Assembly: GCA_964542535.1 (NCBI GenBank)
Contig: CAZIUE010000016.1
Location: forward strand, 1 to 64,000
Reading direction: 5' to 3'
Source: Pseudopelobacter sp964542535
Lineage (GTDB): Bacteria > Desulfobacterota > Desulfuromonadia > Geobacterales > Pseudopelobacteraceae
DNA length: 64,000 nt
In this document: one piece after another, positions 1 to 7,900 of the stretch
Layout: every line of letters starts with the position of its first letter
Position numbering within the stretch: the first letter of the stretch is position 1
Program-made: the position numbers and the translations under genes
The notes under the pieces: model-generated
Databases searched by the model: none
Seen by the model: only the letters and a program-made list of their open reading frames with translations
What the model was told of the DNA's origin: nothing

Positions 1-247
1 CCATGAACACCGCCAGGCCATCGGCCTGGAACAGGTTGTTACCTCCCAGAAAGGGGAGCGAAACCGAGACAGCCTCACCGCCCATGATCGGCCCGATCAG
101 ACAGCATGAGCAGACCAGGGAAACTCCCGCCAGGGCAAGGGCAACCAGGTTGCGTCCCCCCCGTGAAACCGCCCCGACCAGCGGCAGCAGAAAAGCTCCC
201 GAAAGCGGCACGCCTACAGCCATCCAGACCAGCTCATGACTCTTCAT
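1..247 (-). CDS. Proton-translocating membrane subunit (NuoL/M/N or hydrogenase-4 type), N-terminal part only
   Basis: Only the first 82 codons are inside the window; the gene runs off the left edge. Reading the minus strand gives a very hydrophobic N-terminus beginning MKSHELVWMAVGVPLSGAFL, a second hydrophobic stretch, then LFQADGLAVFM. The family of antiporter-like subunits of complex I, formate hydrogenlyase and energy-converting hydrogenases starts this way (a membrane helix, then an Asp-containing 'D-x-L/F-x-x-F' segment). The start at 247 has GGGGGAG 12 bases upstream; an in-frame ATG at 268 has no ribosome site. Family level is fairly sure, the complex is not: the neighbouring Moco-type RNA would fit a formate dehydrogenase-linked hydrogenase, but that is inference. 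Confidence 0.6.
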   Translation of the reverse strand, partial: MKSHELVWMAVGVPLSGAFLLPLVGAVSRGGRNLVALALAGVSLVCSCCLIGPIMGGEAVSVSLPFLGGNNLFQADGLAVFM

Positions 248-305
248 ATCGATGTAATGCTCCCCCATCTGGATGCAGTTTGAACGTTGCGTTAGCCCTG
301 AAACG

Positions 306-348
306 CGAAAAGCCCAAGAAAAGCGTGATGTGCTTCTGGCTTGGGCTT
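306..348 (-). terminator. Hairpin terminator after the DUF2292 gene
   Basis: On the minus strand AAGCCCAAG pairs with CTTGGGCTT, with a further AAGC/GCTT step inside the loop, followed by TTTTCGCG. It separates the small DUF2292 gene (410-553) from the membrane subunit starting at 247, so the latter either has its own promoter in about 60 bases or depends on read-through. Confidence 0.55.
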
Positions 349-409
349 CCTGGGGCCGCACGCATGCGGTCAGCAAAGGACCTGAGGTATTCGGAGAGAC
401 TGCCGTATT

Positions 410-553
410 TCATGTAGCCTTCTTGAGGATCTCCTCGTTCTGCTCGATTCTGGTTATGCCGCCCTGGCTGAAATTGATCTTGATGAATCCGGTAAATTGC
501 CTGTTCTTCAGTTCGTTCATCAGTTCGATGAGTCTGGCCTGTTTCTCGTTCAT
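410..553 (-). CDS. DUF2292 (YezD-like) small protein
   Basis: A 47-residue protein starting MNEKQARLIELMNELKNRQF. The second half, FTGFIKINFSQGGITRIEQN, has the compact 'G-x-I-x-I-x-x-x-x-G-x-I-x-x-I-E' strand pattern of the DUF2292/YezD family, whose biochemical role is unknown; members are often near sulfur or redox genes. The start is supported by AAGGAG six bases before the ATG. A short upstream reading frame (562-669) ends 8 bases before this start, its stop codon touching the ribosome site, which suggests translational coupling. The gene lies downstream of a Moco-type RNA (678-775) and is closed by a terminator (306-348). Confidence 0.65.
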   Translation of the reverse strand: MNEKQARLIELMNELKNRQFTGFIKINFSQGGITRIEQNEEILKKAT

Positions 554-561
554 ATGCTCCT

Positions 562-669
562 TCACCGCATGCACCCGGCACGAACCCGGGTTCCAACGTA
601 CGTACCTGCCCTGAACATAACGCACAACGGCCGACGGGCACCACAATCCGTCGGCCGCAGATCGACCAC
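562..669 (-). CDS. Candidate leader peptide A
   Basis: A 35-codon frame starting GTG and containing RPTDCGARRPLCVMFRAG. The same core, ARRPLC-x-x-FR, occurs in a second frame at 871-942, although the two DNA copies differ by a one-base indel before this point. The frame follows the Moco-type RNA directly and stops just before the DUF2292 ribosome site. It also contains a 10-bp hairpin (628-657). It could be a translated leader peptide, or the similarity may simply come from a shared RNA hairpin. Not a recognised family. Confidence 0.35.
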   Translation of the reverse strand: MVDLRPTDCGARRPLCVMFRAGTYVGTRVRAGCMR

Positions 670-677
670 GCACTGTT

Positions 678-775
678 TCCCCTTTCCAACCACGGGAGGC
701 GACGCCGTTTCCAGCGGCACCCATAGCCCGACTCCCCTGGCACGCGCTGTAGGGAGGACGGGTCGGAGTAACGTT
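678..775 (-). promoter_or_regulatory. Moco-type (molybdenum/tungsten cofactor) riboswitch, copy 1
   Basis: On the minus strand the order of blocks is CTCCGACCC, CCTCCCTAC, GCTGGAAACGGCG (a GGAAAC-capped hairpin), GCCTCCC and finally TTGGAAAGG. This order and spacing match the conserved parts of the Moco RNA motif known from moaA leaders, and match block for block the second copy at 5145-5238 in front of the aldehyde oxidoreductase. Downstream on the same strand are leader peptide A, the DUF2292 gene and the hydrogenase-like subunit. The assignment rests on reading conserved blocks by eye; a covariance-model search would settle it and distinguish the molybdenum from the tungsten subtype. Confidence 0.65.
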
Positions 776-870
776 TTCTCATCCGCCTCCGGCACCATCG
801 AGCGGAGCACTCAGACAGGGGAGGAGGCGGAAGGTATGTTCAGTCAGCACGCAATCCTGCGGGGAGATGG

Positions 871-942
871 TCACTGTTGGCGAAACACCAAACAGAGCGG
901 CCGACGAGCGCAAACACCCGCCGGCCGGGGTTGACCATGCAC
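871..942 (-). CDS. Candidate leader peptide B
   Basis: A 23-codon frame, GTG start with AAGGAG six bases upstream, product MHGQPRPAGVCARRPLCLVF followed by RQQ. It shares ARRPLC and FR with candidate A at 562-669 and has the same flanking DNA (CAGTGC.TGGTC and a GC-rich hairpin, 898-927). An overlapping frame from the ATG four bases later (840-938, 32 codons) is the alternative. Function unknown; see the finding on twin leader elements. Confidence 0.3.
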   Translation of the reverse strand: MHGQPRPAGVCARRPLCLVFRQQ

Positions 943-1007
943 TGTTTTCTCCTTTCTGACGGGGGAAGGGCCGGCCCGCGCAGCAGCCGCACGTAAAACC
1001 CCATGTC

Positions 1008-1051
1008 CATTTGACATGATGCTGGAGAATATGACAGCATCATGTCAAATG
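1008..1051. repeat. Perfect 17-bp inverted repeat, probable operator or hairpin
   Basis: CATTTGACATGATGCTG, a 10-base spacer, then its exact reverse complement CAGCATCATGTCAAATG. It lies upstream of the minus-strand leader elements. On the plus strand it is followed after five bases by eight T's, so it could terminate plus-strand transcription, but no plus-strand gene precedes it; an operator for the minus-strand unit is more likely. The remaining stretch to the end of parB (1052-1385) holds nothing I recognise. Confidence 0.6.
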
Positions 1052-1385
1052 CAAGCTTTTTTTTCGTCGTGCGATACGGTCGGACACGACAACGCCCACC
1101 GGCTGCACTTCACGTTCAACAGCCCGGTTTCAGAGCAGTTTTACAGTAAAGCAGAGGTGGGTTTGACACCCCCTCGGCATATCGACGGCACGTTCGCCCG
1201 CACATCAAACGGGTTTTTGGCGACAGAATCGCGAACTACAATCCAGTATAATGGAGCAATCAGGGGGTATATGGCCGCCGGCACAGGCGACTCCGGCGAG
1301 AGAAGAGGTTCATAATTGGGGCAGGGGGAAGCCCCGGCCAGCGGCGACGAGGCGCCACTGTCGGGGAGCGGGGGAGCGAGCGAAG

Positions 1386-2246
1386 CTACAGTTCCAGCAG
1401 GTCGATGATGCGGGTCAGTTCGTCGGCATCGTTGAAGTGGATCTCCAGCCTGCCCCCCGTGGCGCCGACCTTGCGGATGGCTACCCGTGACTGGAAGCGC
1501 TTTCGCAGCTGTTCCTCCAGGGAACTGAGCAGCAGGTCCGGCTGCTGCGGCCGCTTGTGGGGTACGGGATGCGGGTTCAGCTTGAGCCGCCGCACCAGCT
1601 CCTCGGTGGCGCGCACGCTCAGCTGGCGGTTCAGGATCTCATGGCGCGCCCTGGCGATCAACTCCGGGTTCTCCAGGGGGAGCAGGGCACGGGCATGCCC
1701 CATGCTGAGCCGCTCTTCCACGATGTCGCGCTGGATCTCCTCGGGCAGTTTCAGCAGTCTCAGGGAGTTGGTGACAGCGGTTCGACTCTTGCCCACCCGC
1801 TTGGCCACATCCTCCTGGGAGATGCCGAACTGCTCCACCAGGGAACGGTAGGCCTGGGCCTCTTCGATGGCGTTCAGGTCCTGGCGCTGGATGTTCTCGA
1901 TCAGGGCCAGTTCCAACACCGCATGTTCGCTGGCCTCGCGGATGACCACCGGAACCTCGCGCAGCCCAGCCTTCTGGGCCGCCCGCCAGCGGCGCTCGCC
2001 GGCGACGATCTCGTAGCAGTTTTCCTTCCTGGTCACCACCAGCGGCTGGATGATCCCCTGCTCGCGGATGGATTCGGCCAACTCCTCCAGCTTGTCAGGG
2101 GCGAAGTTCTTGCGGGGCTGGCTCTTGTTGGGCCGGATCAGTTCGATGGGGCACAGAAAGTACTCCCGCTTGTCATCGGCCGGTTCCTTGACGTGCAGGA
2201 GCGCGGCCATTCCCTTGCCCAGACCACCCACCCTAGCCATTGGCAA
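1386..2246 (-). CDS. parB: Chromosome partitioning protein ParB
   Basis: A 286-residue ParB/Spo0J protein. It binds parS near the origin, loads SMC complexes and works with ParA to segregate the chromosome. Near residues 80-90 is GERRWRAAQKAG, the arginine-rich box of the ParB N-terminal CTP-binding domain; a helix-turn-helix follows (about 135-165, ISQEDVAKRVGKSRTAVTNS), then a linker and a C-terminal dimerisation segment. It starts inside the end of parA (14-base overlap), so the two are one coupled operon. I found no parS consensus in the window. Length and order match the chromosomal type, consistent with a position near the replication origin. Confidence 0.95.
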   Translation of the reverse strand: MPMARVGGLGKGMAALLHVKEPADDKREYFLCPIELIRPNKSQPRKNFAPDKLEELAESIREQGIIQPLVVTRKENCYEIVAGERRWRAAQKAGLREVPVVIREASEHAVLELALIENIQRQDLNAIEEAQAYRSLVEQFGISQEDVAKRVGKSRTAVTNSLRLLKLPEEIQRDIVEERLSMGHARALLPLENPELIARARHEILNRQLSVRATEELVRRLKLNPHPVPHKRPQQPDLLLSSLEEQLRKRFQSRVAIRKVGATGGRLEIHFNDADELTRIIDLLEL

Positions 2247-3006
2247 CCTCCCTCTGAATGATTTCCCGGGCCAACTTCAGGTATGCCACGGCGCCGCGGG
2301 AATTGATGTCGTAATAGATGATCGGTTTGCCATGGCTGGGAGCCTCGGCAAGGCGGATGTTGCGCGGAATGACCGTTTCGAACACCTGACCGGGGAAGTT
2401 GCCGTGGATCTCCTCGGCCACCTCTTTTCCCAGGTTGCCGCGACCATCGAACATGGTCAGCAGGATCCCTTCGATCTTCAGGAAGGGGTTCAGCCCCCGC
2501 TGCATCAGCCGGATGGTGTGCAGGATCTGGGACAGCCCCTCCATGGCGTAGTATTCGCATTGCAGCGGTATCAGCACCGATTCGGCGGCGGTCATGGCAT
2601 TGATGGTCAACAGGTTCAGGGAGGGAGGACAGTCGATGATGATGTAGCGGTAACGGTCCCGCAGGCCGGCCAGCACGAACTTGAGCCGCTGTTCGCGTCC
2701 TTCCAGGTCGGCCAGCTCCAGCTCCGCGCCGGCAAGGTCGGAGTTTGAAGGGATCACGTGCAGGAAGGGGTGGCCGGTGTCCAGCACCACCTGTCGGGGG
2801 TCGGCATCGTTGATCAGCGCATCGTAGATGGTGAGGGGAAGCCCCTCCTTATCCAGTCCCACGCCACTGGTGGCGTTCCCCTGGGGATCGATATCCACCA
2901 GCAGCGTCGGCCGCTCCGCGGCTGCCAGGGAGGCTGCCAGATTGACGGCGGTGGTCGTCTTGCCCACCCCCCCCTTCTGGTTGGCTATGCAGAGAATTCT
3001 GGACAT
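2233..3006 (-). CDS. parA: Chromosome partitioning ATPase ParA (Soj)
   Basis: A 257-residue Walker-type ATPase beginning MSRILCIANQKGGVGKTTTA; the deviant Walker A motif KGGVGKTT at residues 11-18 and the DIDPQGN and IIDCPPSLNLL motifs are those of ParA/Soj. The ATP-bound dimer binds DNA non-specifically and is stimulated by ParB. It is first in the parA-parB pair. The size and the lack of an N-terminal HTH point to a chromosomal rather than a plasmid ParA. The 3007-3140 gap before the next gene shows nothing notable. Confidence 0.95.
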   Translation of the reverse strand: MSRILCIANQKGGVGKTTTAVNLAASLAAAERPTLLVDIDPQGNATSGVGLDKEGLPLTIYDALINDADPRQVVLDTGHPFLHVIPSNSDLAGAELELADLEGREQRLKFVLAGLRDRYRYIIIDCPPSLNLLTINAMTAAESVLIPLQCEYYAMEGLSQILHTIRLMQRGLNPFLKIEGILLTMFDGRGNLGKEVAEEIHGNFPGQVFETVIPRNIRLAEAPSHGKPIIYYDINSRGAVAYLKLAREIIQREVANG

Positions 3007-3140
3007 GTGCGTCTGGTTTCCCCACCGGCAAAGCGGTCTGATCCGGCCTCAGCCCGATCCTGAAAAGTTAAAAACCGTACCACAAACAGCCCATGCTGAA
3101 AAGAACATTTTCCGTCCCCGCGAAACGGCCCGGCCCGCCA

Positions 3141-4688
3141 TCAGCCGCCGCGCCTGGCTGCCCCGCGACCGTGGGGAATGCCGAGCCGGTCCAGCCGCCA
3201 CCGGAGAGTGCTTGGCTTGACCCCCAGAAGCTCCGCAGCGCCGCCCGTGCCGTGGATTCGACCATTGGTCAACTCCAGCACCCGGCGCAGATGCCGGGAA
3301 ACGGCACGGTCCAGACTGAGATCAGCCTCACCCGCCTCCACCGGCACCCGGGAAGAAACCGCCTCCCGCCGCGGGGCTGACACGAGGACATCGAACTGCA
3401 ACGGGCCGCCCCGGTGCAGGATCAGCTCCCGCTCCACCAGGTTCTCCAGTTCGCGCACGTTGCCCGGCCAGCCGTACTCTATCAGCCGCACCAGGGCGCC
3501 CGGCGCGATGTCCGGCGGCGTGGGAATTCCCAGCTCGCGGCACTTGCGGTTGATGAAATGGCGGGTCAGGCCGGGGATATCCTCCCGGCGCTGACGCAGG
3601 GGGGGGATAAACAGCGGGAAGACGTTCAGGCGGAACCAGAGGTCCTCGCGGAAACGGTTCTCGGCGATCATCCTCTCCAGGTTTCGATGGGTGGCGACGA
3701 CCACCCGGATGTCCACGGGAAACGGACGGCTGCCTCCCACCCGCTCGACCTCGTGGTTCTGGAGTACCCGCAGCAGACGCACCTGAGCCTGCAACGGCAG
3801 CTCGCCGATCTCGTCCAGAAAGATGGTGCCGCCGTCGGCCCGTTCGAAGCGTCCCCGGCGCTCGGAGACCGCCCCGGTGAAGGCCCCCTTCTCGTGACCG
3901 AACAGCTCGCTGTCGATCAGCTGTTCCGGAATCGCCCCGCAGTTGACCTTGATCAGCGGGCCGTCCCGGCGCGGGGAACCGCTGTGGATGGCGTTGGCGA
4001 TCAGCTCCTTGCCGGTGCCGGTCTCCCCCAGCAGCAGTACCGTGTTGTTCAGCGGCGCCACCTGGCGCACCATCTCCATAACGTGACGCAATCCCTGGCC
4101 GGCGCCGACGATTTCTCCCCCCCCCTGGGTGAAGAGTTCCCTGCTCAGGAAGCGGTTGTCATCGATCAGGTCGTCGCGGTACTTGAGCAGCTTCTCGTGG
4201 GCCAGGGCGTTTGCCAGGGCAATCACGAAGGGCTCGGCCACGGTTGCCAGGAGATCCACATGCCCCGAGTCGAAGCGCCCGGCTCCCCAGGCATAGAGGG
4301 TCAACCACCCCAGCATCTCTTCTCCGCTCCAGAGCGGCATGAGCAGCCCGGAGTTTTCCTCCAGTTTGAGATAGGGCGCCAGGGCACGCACCAGGCCGTC
4401 CCGCTCCGCGTCCACCAACACCGGTGAGCGGAGCCGCCACTGCTGCAGCAGGGTCCAGAGCCGTTCGGGGACCGGGATGATCTCCTCATGGCTCTCCGAC
4501 GAGTCCGCCGTCACATGGGCGACCCGGCGAATGGCGGCCAGACCGGTGTCACGGATACCCAGACTAAGCATATCCAGGGGGAAGAACTCCCTGAGATAGC
4601 TGAAGGCGCTGCCCAGGGCGGTGCGGATCTCCAGGCTGCTGCAGATCCGCACCGTCACCTCCCGGAAGAATTCGTCTCTGCTGACCAT
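3141..4688 (-). CDS. Sigma-54 activator with GAF sensor domain
   Basis: A 515-residue enhancer-binding protein. Residues about 15-170 form a GAF-like sensor; the AAA+ domain follows with Walker A GETGTGKE, the sigma-54 contact loop GAFTGA, and Walker B IFLDEIGELPL; the C-terminus has a Fis-type helix-turn-helix (GGAAELLGVKPSTLRWRLDR). The start is set at 4688 because GAGGAGGGCGG precedes that ATG; the frame is open further upstream. It is divergent from the aldehyde oxidoreductase, with three identical 12-base repeats and a -24/-12 promoter in between, so the oxidoreductase is its likely target. The signal sensed by GAF is unknown. Confidence 0.9.
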   Translation of the reverse strand: MVSRDEFFREVTVRICSSLEIRTALGSAFSYLREFFPLDMLSLGIRDTGLAAIRRVAHVTADSSESHEEIIPVPERLWTLLQQWRLRSPVLVDAERDGLVRALAPYLKLEENSGLLMPLWSGEEMLGWLTLYAWGAGRFDSGHVDLLATVAEPFVIALANALAHEKLLKYRDDLIDDNRFLSRELFTQGGGEIVGAGQGLRHVMEMVRQVAPLNNTVLLLGETGTGKELIANAIHSGSPRRDGPLIKVNCGAIPEQLIDSELFGHEKGAFTGAVSERRGRFERADGGTIFLDEIGELPLQAQVRLLRVLQNHEVERVGGSRPFPVDIRVVVATHRNLERMIAENRFREDLWFRLNVFPLFIPPLRQRREDIPGLTRHFINRKCRELGIPTPPDIAPGALVRLIEYGWPGNVRELENLVERELILHRGGPLQFDVLVSAPRREAVSSRVPVEAGEADLSLDRAVSRHLRRVLELTNGRIHGTGGAAELLGVKPSTLRWRLDRLGIPHGRGAARRGG

Positions 4689-4733
4689 TCCGCCCTCCTC
4701 TCTCCTCCATCCGCCGTGCCTGTCCGGCCTATC

Positions 4734-4795
4734 GCAACATACCGCACCCAACACCACAATTGCAACATACCGCTTCACAAACCGCAACATACCGC
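4734..4795. promoter_or_regulatory. Three direct repeats GCAACATACCGC, probable activator sites
   Basis: GCAACATACCGC occurs at 4734-4745, 4762-4773 and 4784-4795 (28 and 22 bases apart). They sit 220-280 bases upstream of the -24/-12 promoter at 5017, the normal distance for upstream activating sites, and just beyond the start of the activator gene. Binding by that activator is inference. Confidence 0.7.
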
Positions 4796-5016
4796 GAAAA
4801 AGACTATCTCCTCCCCCGCTCCCCAGGCAGGGCCCGATTGGCCGCGGCCGGTCGGGCGGTACGGCGTATCAGGTGCTGCGGAACAAACAGAACGCCGGAA
4901 TGGCATCCAAACACCGCACCTGCGGCAGCGGAGAGCCCGCACGCCCAAAAAGCGCGCCACCGGCAGGATATCCGCCCCCCGGACACCCGTGAACCGCTTT
5001 TTGAGCGCAGCCCAGT

Positions 5017-5032
5017 TGGCACGGTTATGGCT
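5017..5032 (+). promoter_or_regulatory. Sigma-54 (-24/-12) promoter of the aldehyde oxidoreductase
   Basis: TGGCACGGTTATGGCT matches the consensus TGGCACG-N4-TTGC(A/T) in all but one position, with the GG and GC dinucleotides at the required spacing. Transcription would start near 5043, leaving a leader of about 245 bases that holds the Moco/Tuco-type RNA. Confidence 0.75.
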
Positions 5033-5144
5033 TCTCCCGGACTTCGGAGCGCGCCCTGCGGACCGCCCAGGACCAGCCCGTCCCGGACGGAGCAGCAGAA
5101 CGCTCTTTTACCGACACGAACCGTTTGCTCGACACAGAGCAATC

Positions 5145-5238
5145 TAGTCTCCGAGCCTGCCCTCCTACCGGGACCATCCCCACGGCGGCAGGCCAACGGG
5201 TACCGGCGGAAACGCCCGTGCCTCCCTTTTGGAAAGGA
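5145..5238 (+). promoter_or_regulatory. Moco/Tuco-type riboswitch in the aldehyde oxidoreductase leader
   Basis: Blocks CTCCGAGCC, CCTCCTACC, GGCAGGCC, the hairpin GGCGGAAACGCC, GCCTCCC and TTTTGGAAAGGAG occur in the same order as in copy 1 (678-775) and in known Moco RNAs. The downstream enzyme is of the tungstopterin type, so a tungsten-cofactor (Tuco) subtype is plausible. It ends about 50 bases before the start codon, so control could be on translation or transcription. Confidence 0.7.
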
Positions 5239-5289
5239 GATGGCAGCAGCAGCACCATATTCCACAGCTTCGGAAAGGGAGAACAGAAG

Positions 5290-7023
5290 ATGAACAAGAT
5301 CTATCGCATCAACATGACCGACATGACCGTCAAGGTCGAAGAAGTTCCCGCGGAATGGGCCGCCTATGGCGGACGTGCCCTGACCTCCACCATCGTGGCC
5401 GCCGAGGTCCCTCCCACCTGCCACCCCCTGGGCCCCAACAACAAGCTGGTGTTTGCTCCCGGCCTGCTCTCCGGCACGCCGGCCGCCAACTCGGGGCGAC
5501 TCTCCGCAGGCGCCAAGAGTCCCCTGTCCGGCACCATCAAGGAGAGCAACGCCGGCGGCACCGCAGCCCAGCTCATGTCCCGCATGGGAATCAAGGCGCT
5601 GATCATCGAGGGGCTGCCCACCAAAGAGGACACCTGGTACAGCCTGCACATCGACAAGGACGGTATTACCATCAGCGAGGAGACCGAACTGGTCGGCAGG
5701 AACAACTTTGCCGTGATCGAGGCCCTGGAGGCCCGCCTGGGCAAGAAGACCGGCATCCTCACCATCGGCACCGCCGGCGAAATGAGGATGGCTGCCGCCA
5801 ACATCTCGGTCAAGGACCCGGACAGCAAGATCCGCAGCCACGGCCGCGGCGGCCTCGGCGCGGTCATGGGCTCCAAGAAAATCAAGTTCATCTCCATCAA
5901 CGGCGAAGGTGCCGCGCCGGTGAAGATCTCCGAGCCGGACAAGTTCAAGGCCGCTGCCCGCGTCTTTGCCAAGGCGCTCCTGGACCACCCGGTGAGCGGC
6001 CAGGCGCTCCCCACCTACGGCACCAATGTGCTGGTTAACATCCTCAACGAGGCCGGGGGGCTCCCCACCAGGAACTTCCGCTACGGCCAGTTCGAGCACC
6101 ACGACATGATCTCCGGCGAGACCATGCACGACACCATCGTGGCCCGGGGTGGCAGGCCCAAGCACGGCTGCCACGCCGGCTGCATCATCCAGTGCTCCCA
6201 GGTGTACCACGACAAGGACGGCACCTACCTCACCTCCGGCTTCGAGTACGAAACCATCTGGGGCATGGGGGCCAACTGCTGCACCAACAACCTGGACGAC
6301 ATCGCCAAGGCCGACAGCCTGATGGACGACATCGGCATCGACTCCATCGAGGGGGTGGTGATCCTTTCCGTGGCCATGGAGGCCGGCATCATCCCCTTCG
6401 GCGACAGCAAGGGATGCCTGCGTCTGTTGGAGGAGGAGATCGGCAAGGGAACTCCCCTGGGGCGCATCCTGGGCAATGGTGCCGGTTCCGTGGGAAGGAC
6501 CTACGGCCTGACCCGCGTGCCGGTAGTCAAGAACCAGGCCATCCCGGCCTATGACCCGCGCACGGTCAAGGGGATCGGCGTCACCTACGCCACCACCACC
6601 ATGGGTGCGGACCACACCGCTGGCTACACCATCGCCACCAACATCCTCAACGTGGGCGGCTACGTCGACCCGCTGAAGAAGGAGGGTCAGGTGGAGCTCT
6701 CCCGCAACCTGCAGATCGCCACCGCCGCTGTTGACTCCACCGGCATGTGCATCTTCATCGCTTTCCCGGCCCTGGACACCCCCGAGTGTCTCCCGGCCCT
6801 GATCGACATGATCAACGCCCGCTTCGGCCTTTCCCTGACCGGCGACGACGTGGTGGAACTGGGCAAGTACGTCCTCAAAACCGAGCATGAGTTCAACATC
6901 AAGGCCGGCTTCAACAACGCCCACGACCGTCTGCCGGAGTTCTTCACCTACGACCCGGTCCCGCCCCACAACCTGGTGTGGGACTTCTCCGACGAGGAGA
7001 TCGACGAATTCTGGAACTTCTGA
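5290..7023 (+). CDS. aor: Tungsten-type aldehyde:ferredoxin oxidoreductase
   Basis: A 577-residue AOR-family enzyme that interconverts aldehydes and carboxylic acids with ferredoxin, using a tungsto-bispterin cofactor and one [4Fe-4S] cluster. The N-terminal domain has YGGRALTS; the cluster ligands are visible as CHAGCIIQC (CxxCxxxC, near residue 295) and the downstream DSTGMC. The start at 5290 has GGGAG upstream. Expression appears controlled at two levels: the sigma-54 promoter at 5017 with the divergent activator, and the cofactor-sensing leader RNA. Single gene, not followed by a ferredoxin or FAD subunit. In syntrophic or fermentative relatives such enzymes handle acetaldehyde or propionaldehyde; substrate here is unknown. 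Confidence 0.93.
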   Translation: MNKIYRINMTDMTVKVEEVPAEWAAYGGRALTSTIVAAEVPPTCHPLGPNNKLVFAPGLLSGTPAANSGRLSAGAKSPLSGTIKESNAGGTAAQLMSRMGIKALIIEGLPTKEDTWYSLHIDKDGITISEETELVGRNNFAVIEALEARLGKKTGILTIGTAGEMRMAAANISVKDPDSKIRSHGRGGLGAVMGSKKIKFISINGEGAAPVKISEPDKFKAAARVFAKALLDHPVSGQALPTYGTNVLVNILNEAGGLPTRNFRYGQFEHHDMISGETMHDTIVARGGRPKHGCHAGCIIQCSQVYHDKDGTYLTSGFEYETIWGMGANCCTNNLDDIAKADSLMDDIGIDSIEGVVILSVAMEAGIIPFGDSKGCLRLLEEEIGKGTPLGRILGNGAGSVGRTYGLTRVPVVKNQAIPAYDPRTVKGIGVTYATTTMGADHTAGYTIATNILNVGGYVDPLKKEGQVELSRNLQIATAAVDSTGMCIFIAFPALDTPECLPALIDMINARFGLSLTGDDVVELGKYVLKTEHEFNIKAGFNNAHDRLPEFFTYDPVPPHNLVWDFSDEEIDEFWNF

Positions 7024-7096
7024 CGTTCCTCCCTGGCACGACACCGGACGCCAATGACATGCGATCGTGCCACCGTACCGCGGGTGCCGCCCCCCG

Positions 7097-7112
7097 GCCC
7101 CGCGGGCTTTTT
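7097..7112 (+). terminator. Possible terminator after aor
   Basis: GCCC-CGC-GGGC followed by five T's. The stem is only four base pairs, though it sits in a run of C and G that may extend it. Confidence 0.35.
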
Positions 7113-7275
7113 ATCCACATTATGCAGCTGAAACCCAGATGCACGGGATAAACACGGCTTCAACTACCGACCTTCACCTTCCCTCTCCGGACCACACCGC
7201 CCTCCTCAAACGGCTTTCCGTCCGCCTCACCTGCATACACCTTTGACTTTGACAAGAGTTAATAACACAGCAATA

Positions 7276-7746
7276 ATGCGGACAGCGTTTCTCGCCAACA
7301 ACCAACACTTTTGGTCCTTCATGTATATCATTGTTTTTATAACGATTTGTCTTGTTGTCGGCGCAATTGCGTACTGGCTTGCGACTGTACTTCGCCATGC
7401 AACCAAACCGACAAACATTGCCCTATGCATCTCTACGGTAACGACCCTGGTCTGGATCGGGCTTTCGGCACTCTTAGCACAAAACTTTCACGGCCCCGCG
7501 CCGAAGACCGGATGGTCACCACTCGAACAACTGGCCCGCACCTGGCTTATTTCTCCAGGTGGGTTCCTTGGCGTATCAACCCCGCTAGTGGCTTCGTGTC
7601 TGTTTGCATCATACGTGTCCCTTCGAAACAGAGCCGGTGCCCCATGGATGCCGTGGGTATCGGCAGGGATTGCGATTGTATTGACGCCGATTGGCCTGAT
7701 GATCGTTATCTATGTTGGATGTACATTAGCCGGGGCATGTTTCTGA
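7276..7746 (+). CDS. Small hypothetical membrane protein
   Basis: About 156 residues, four predicted membrane helices: YIIVFITICLVVGAIAYWLA, ALCISTVTTLVWIGLSALLA, a weaker one near FLGVSTPLVASCLFAS, and AGIAIVLTPIGLMIVIYVG. No family recognised. The start is uncertain: no ATG here has a good ribosome site, and TTG 7243, ATG 7276 and ATG 7321 are all possible. It follows aor on the same strand by about 250 bases and precedes an exported ankyrin protein, with no clear functional link. Confidence 0.5.
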   Translation: MRTAFLANNQHFWSFMYIIVFITICLVVGAIAYWLATVLRHATKPTNIALCISTVTTLVWIGLSALLAQNFHGPAPKTGWSPLEQLARTWLISPGGFLGVSTPLVASCLFASYVSLRNRAGAPWMPWVSAGIAIVLTPIGLMIVIYVGCTLAGACF

Positions 7747-7900
7747 TTCCCGAATCAAAAAACGTGTGTCCCGGTTTAGGGAAGGGCCAGGGGGACATGG
7801 TTGGGCAGGTAAAGGGACAGTAAGGAGCGGCACTCGGTTCCACAGAAGCTCCGCCACGCCAATCTCTCACGCAACTACTCGATGGATGAGGAAGGACCGT

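Noticed and set aside
1557..3063. Plus-strand open frames over parA-parB
   Set aside because: Antisense shadows; parA and parB are unmistakable.
1386..3140. parS site near parAB
   Set aside because: I looked for TGTTNCACGTGAAACA-like sequences by eye and found none; a site may lie outside the window.
4804..7044. 746-codon open frame antisense to the aldehyde oxidoreductase
   Set aside because: It mirrors the codon bias of the real gene; low-complexity His/Val/Gly-rich product without any domain.
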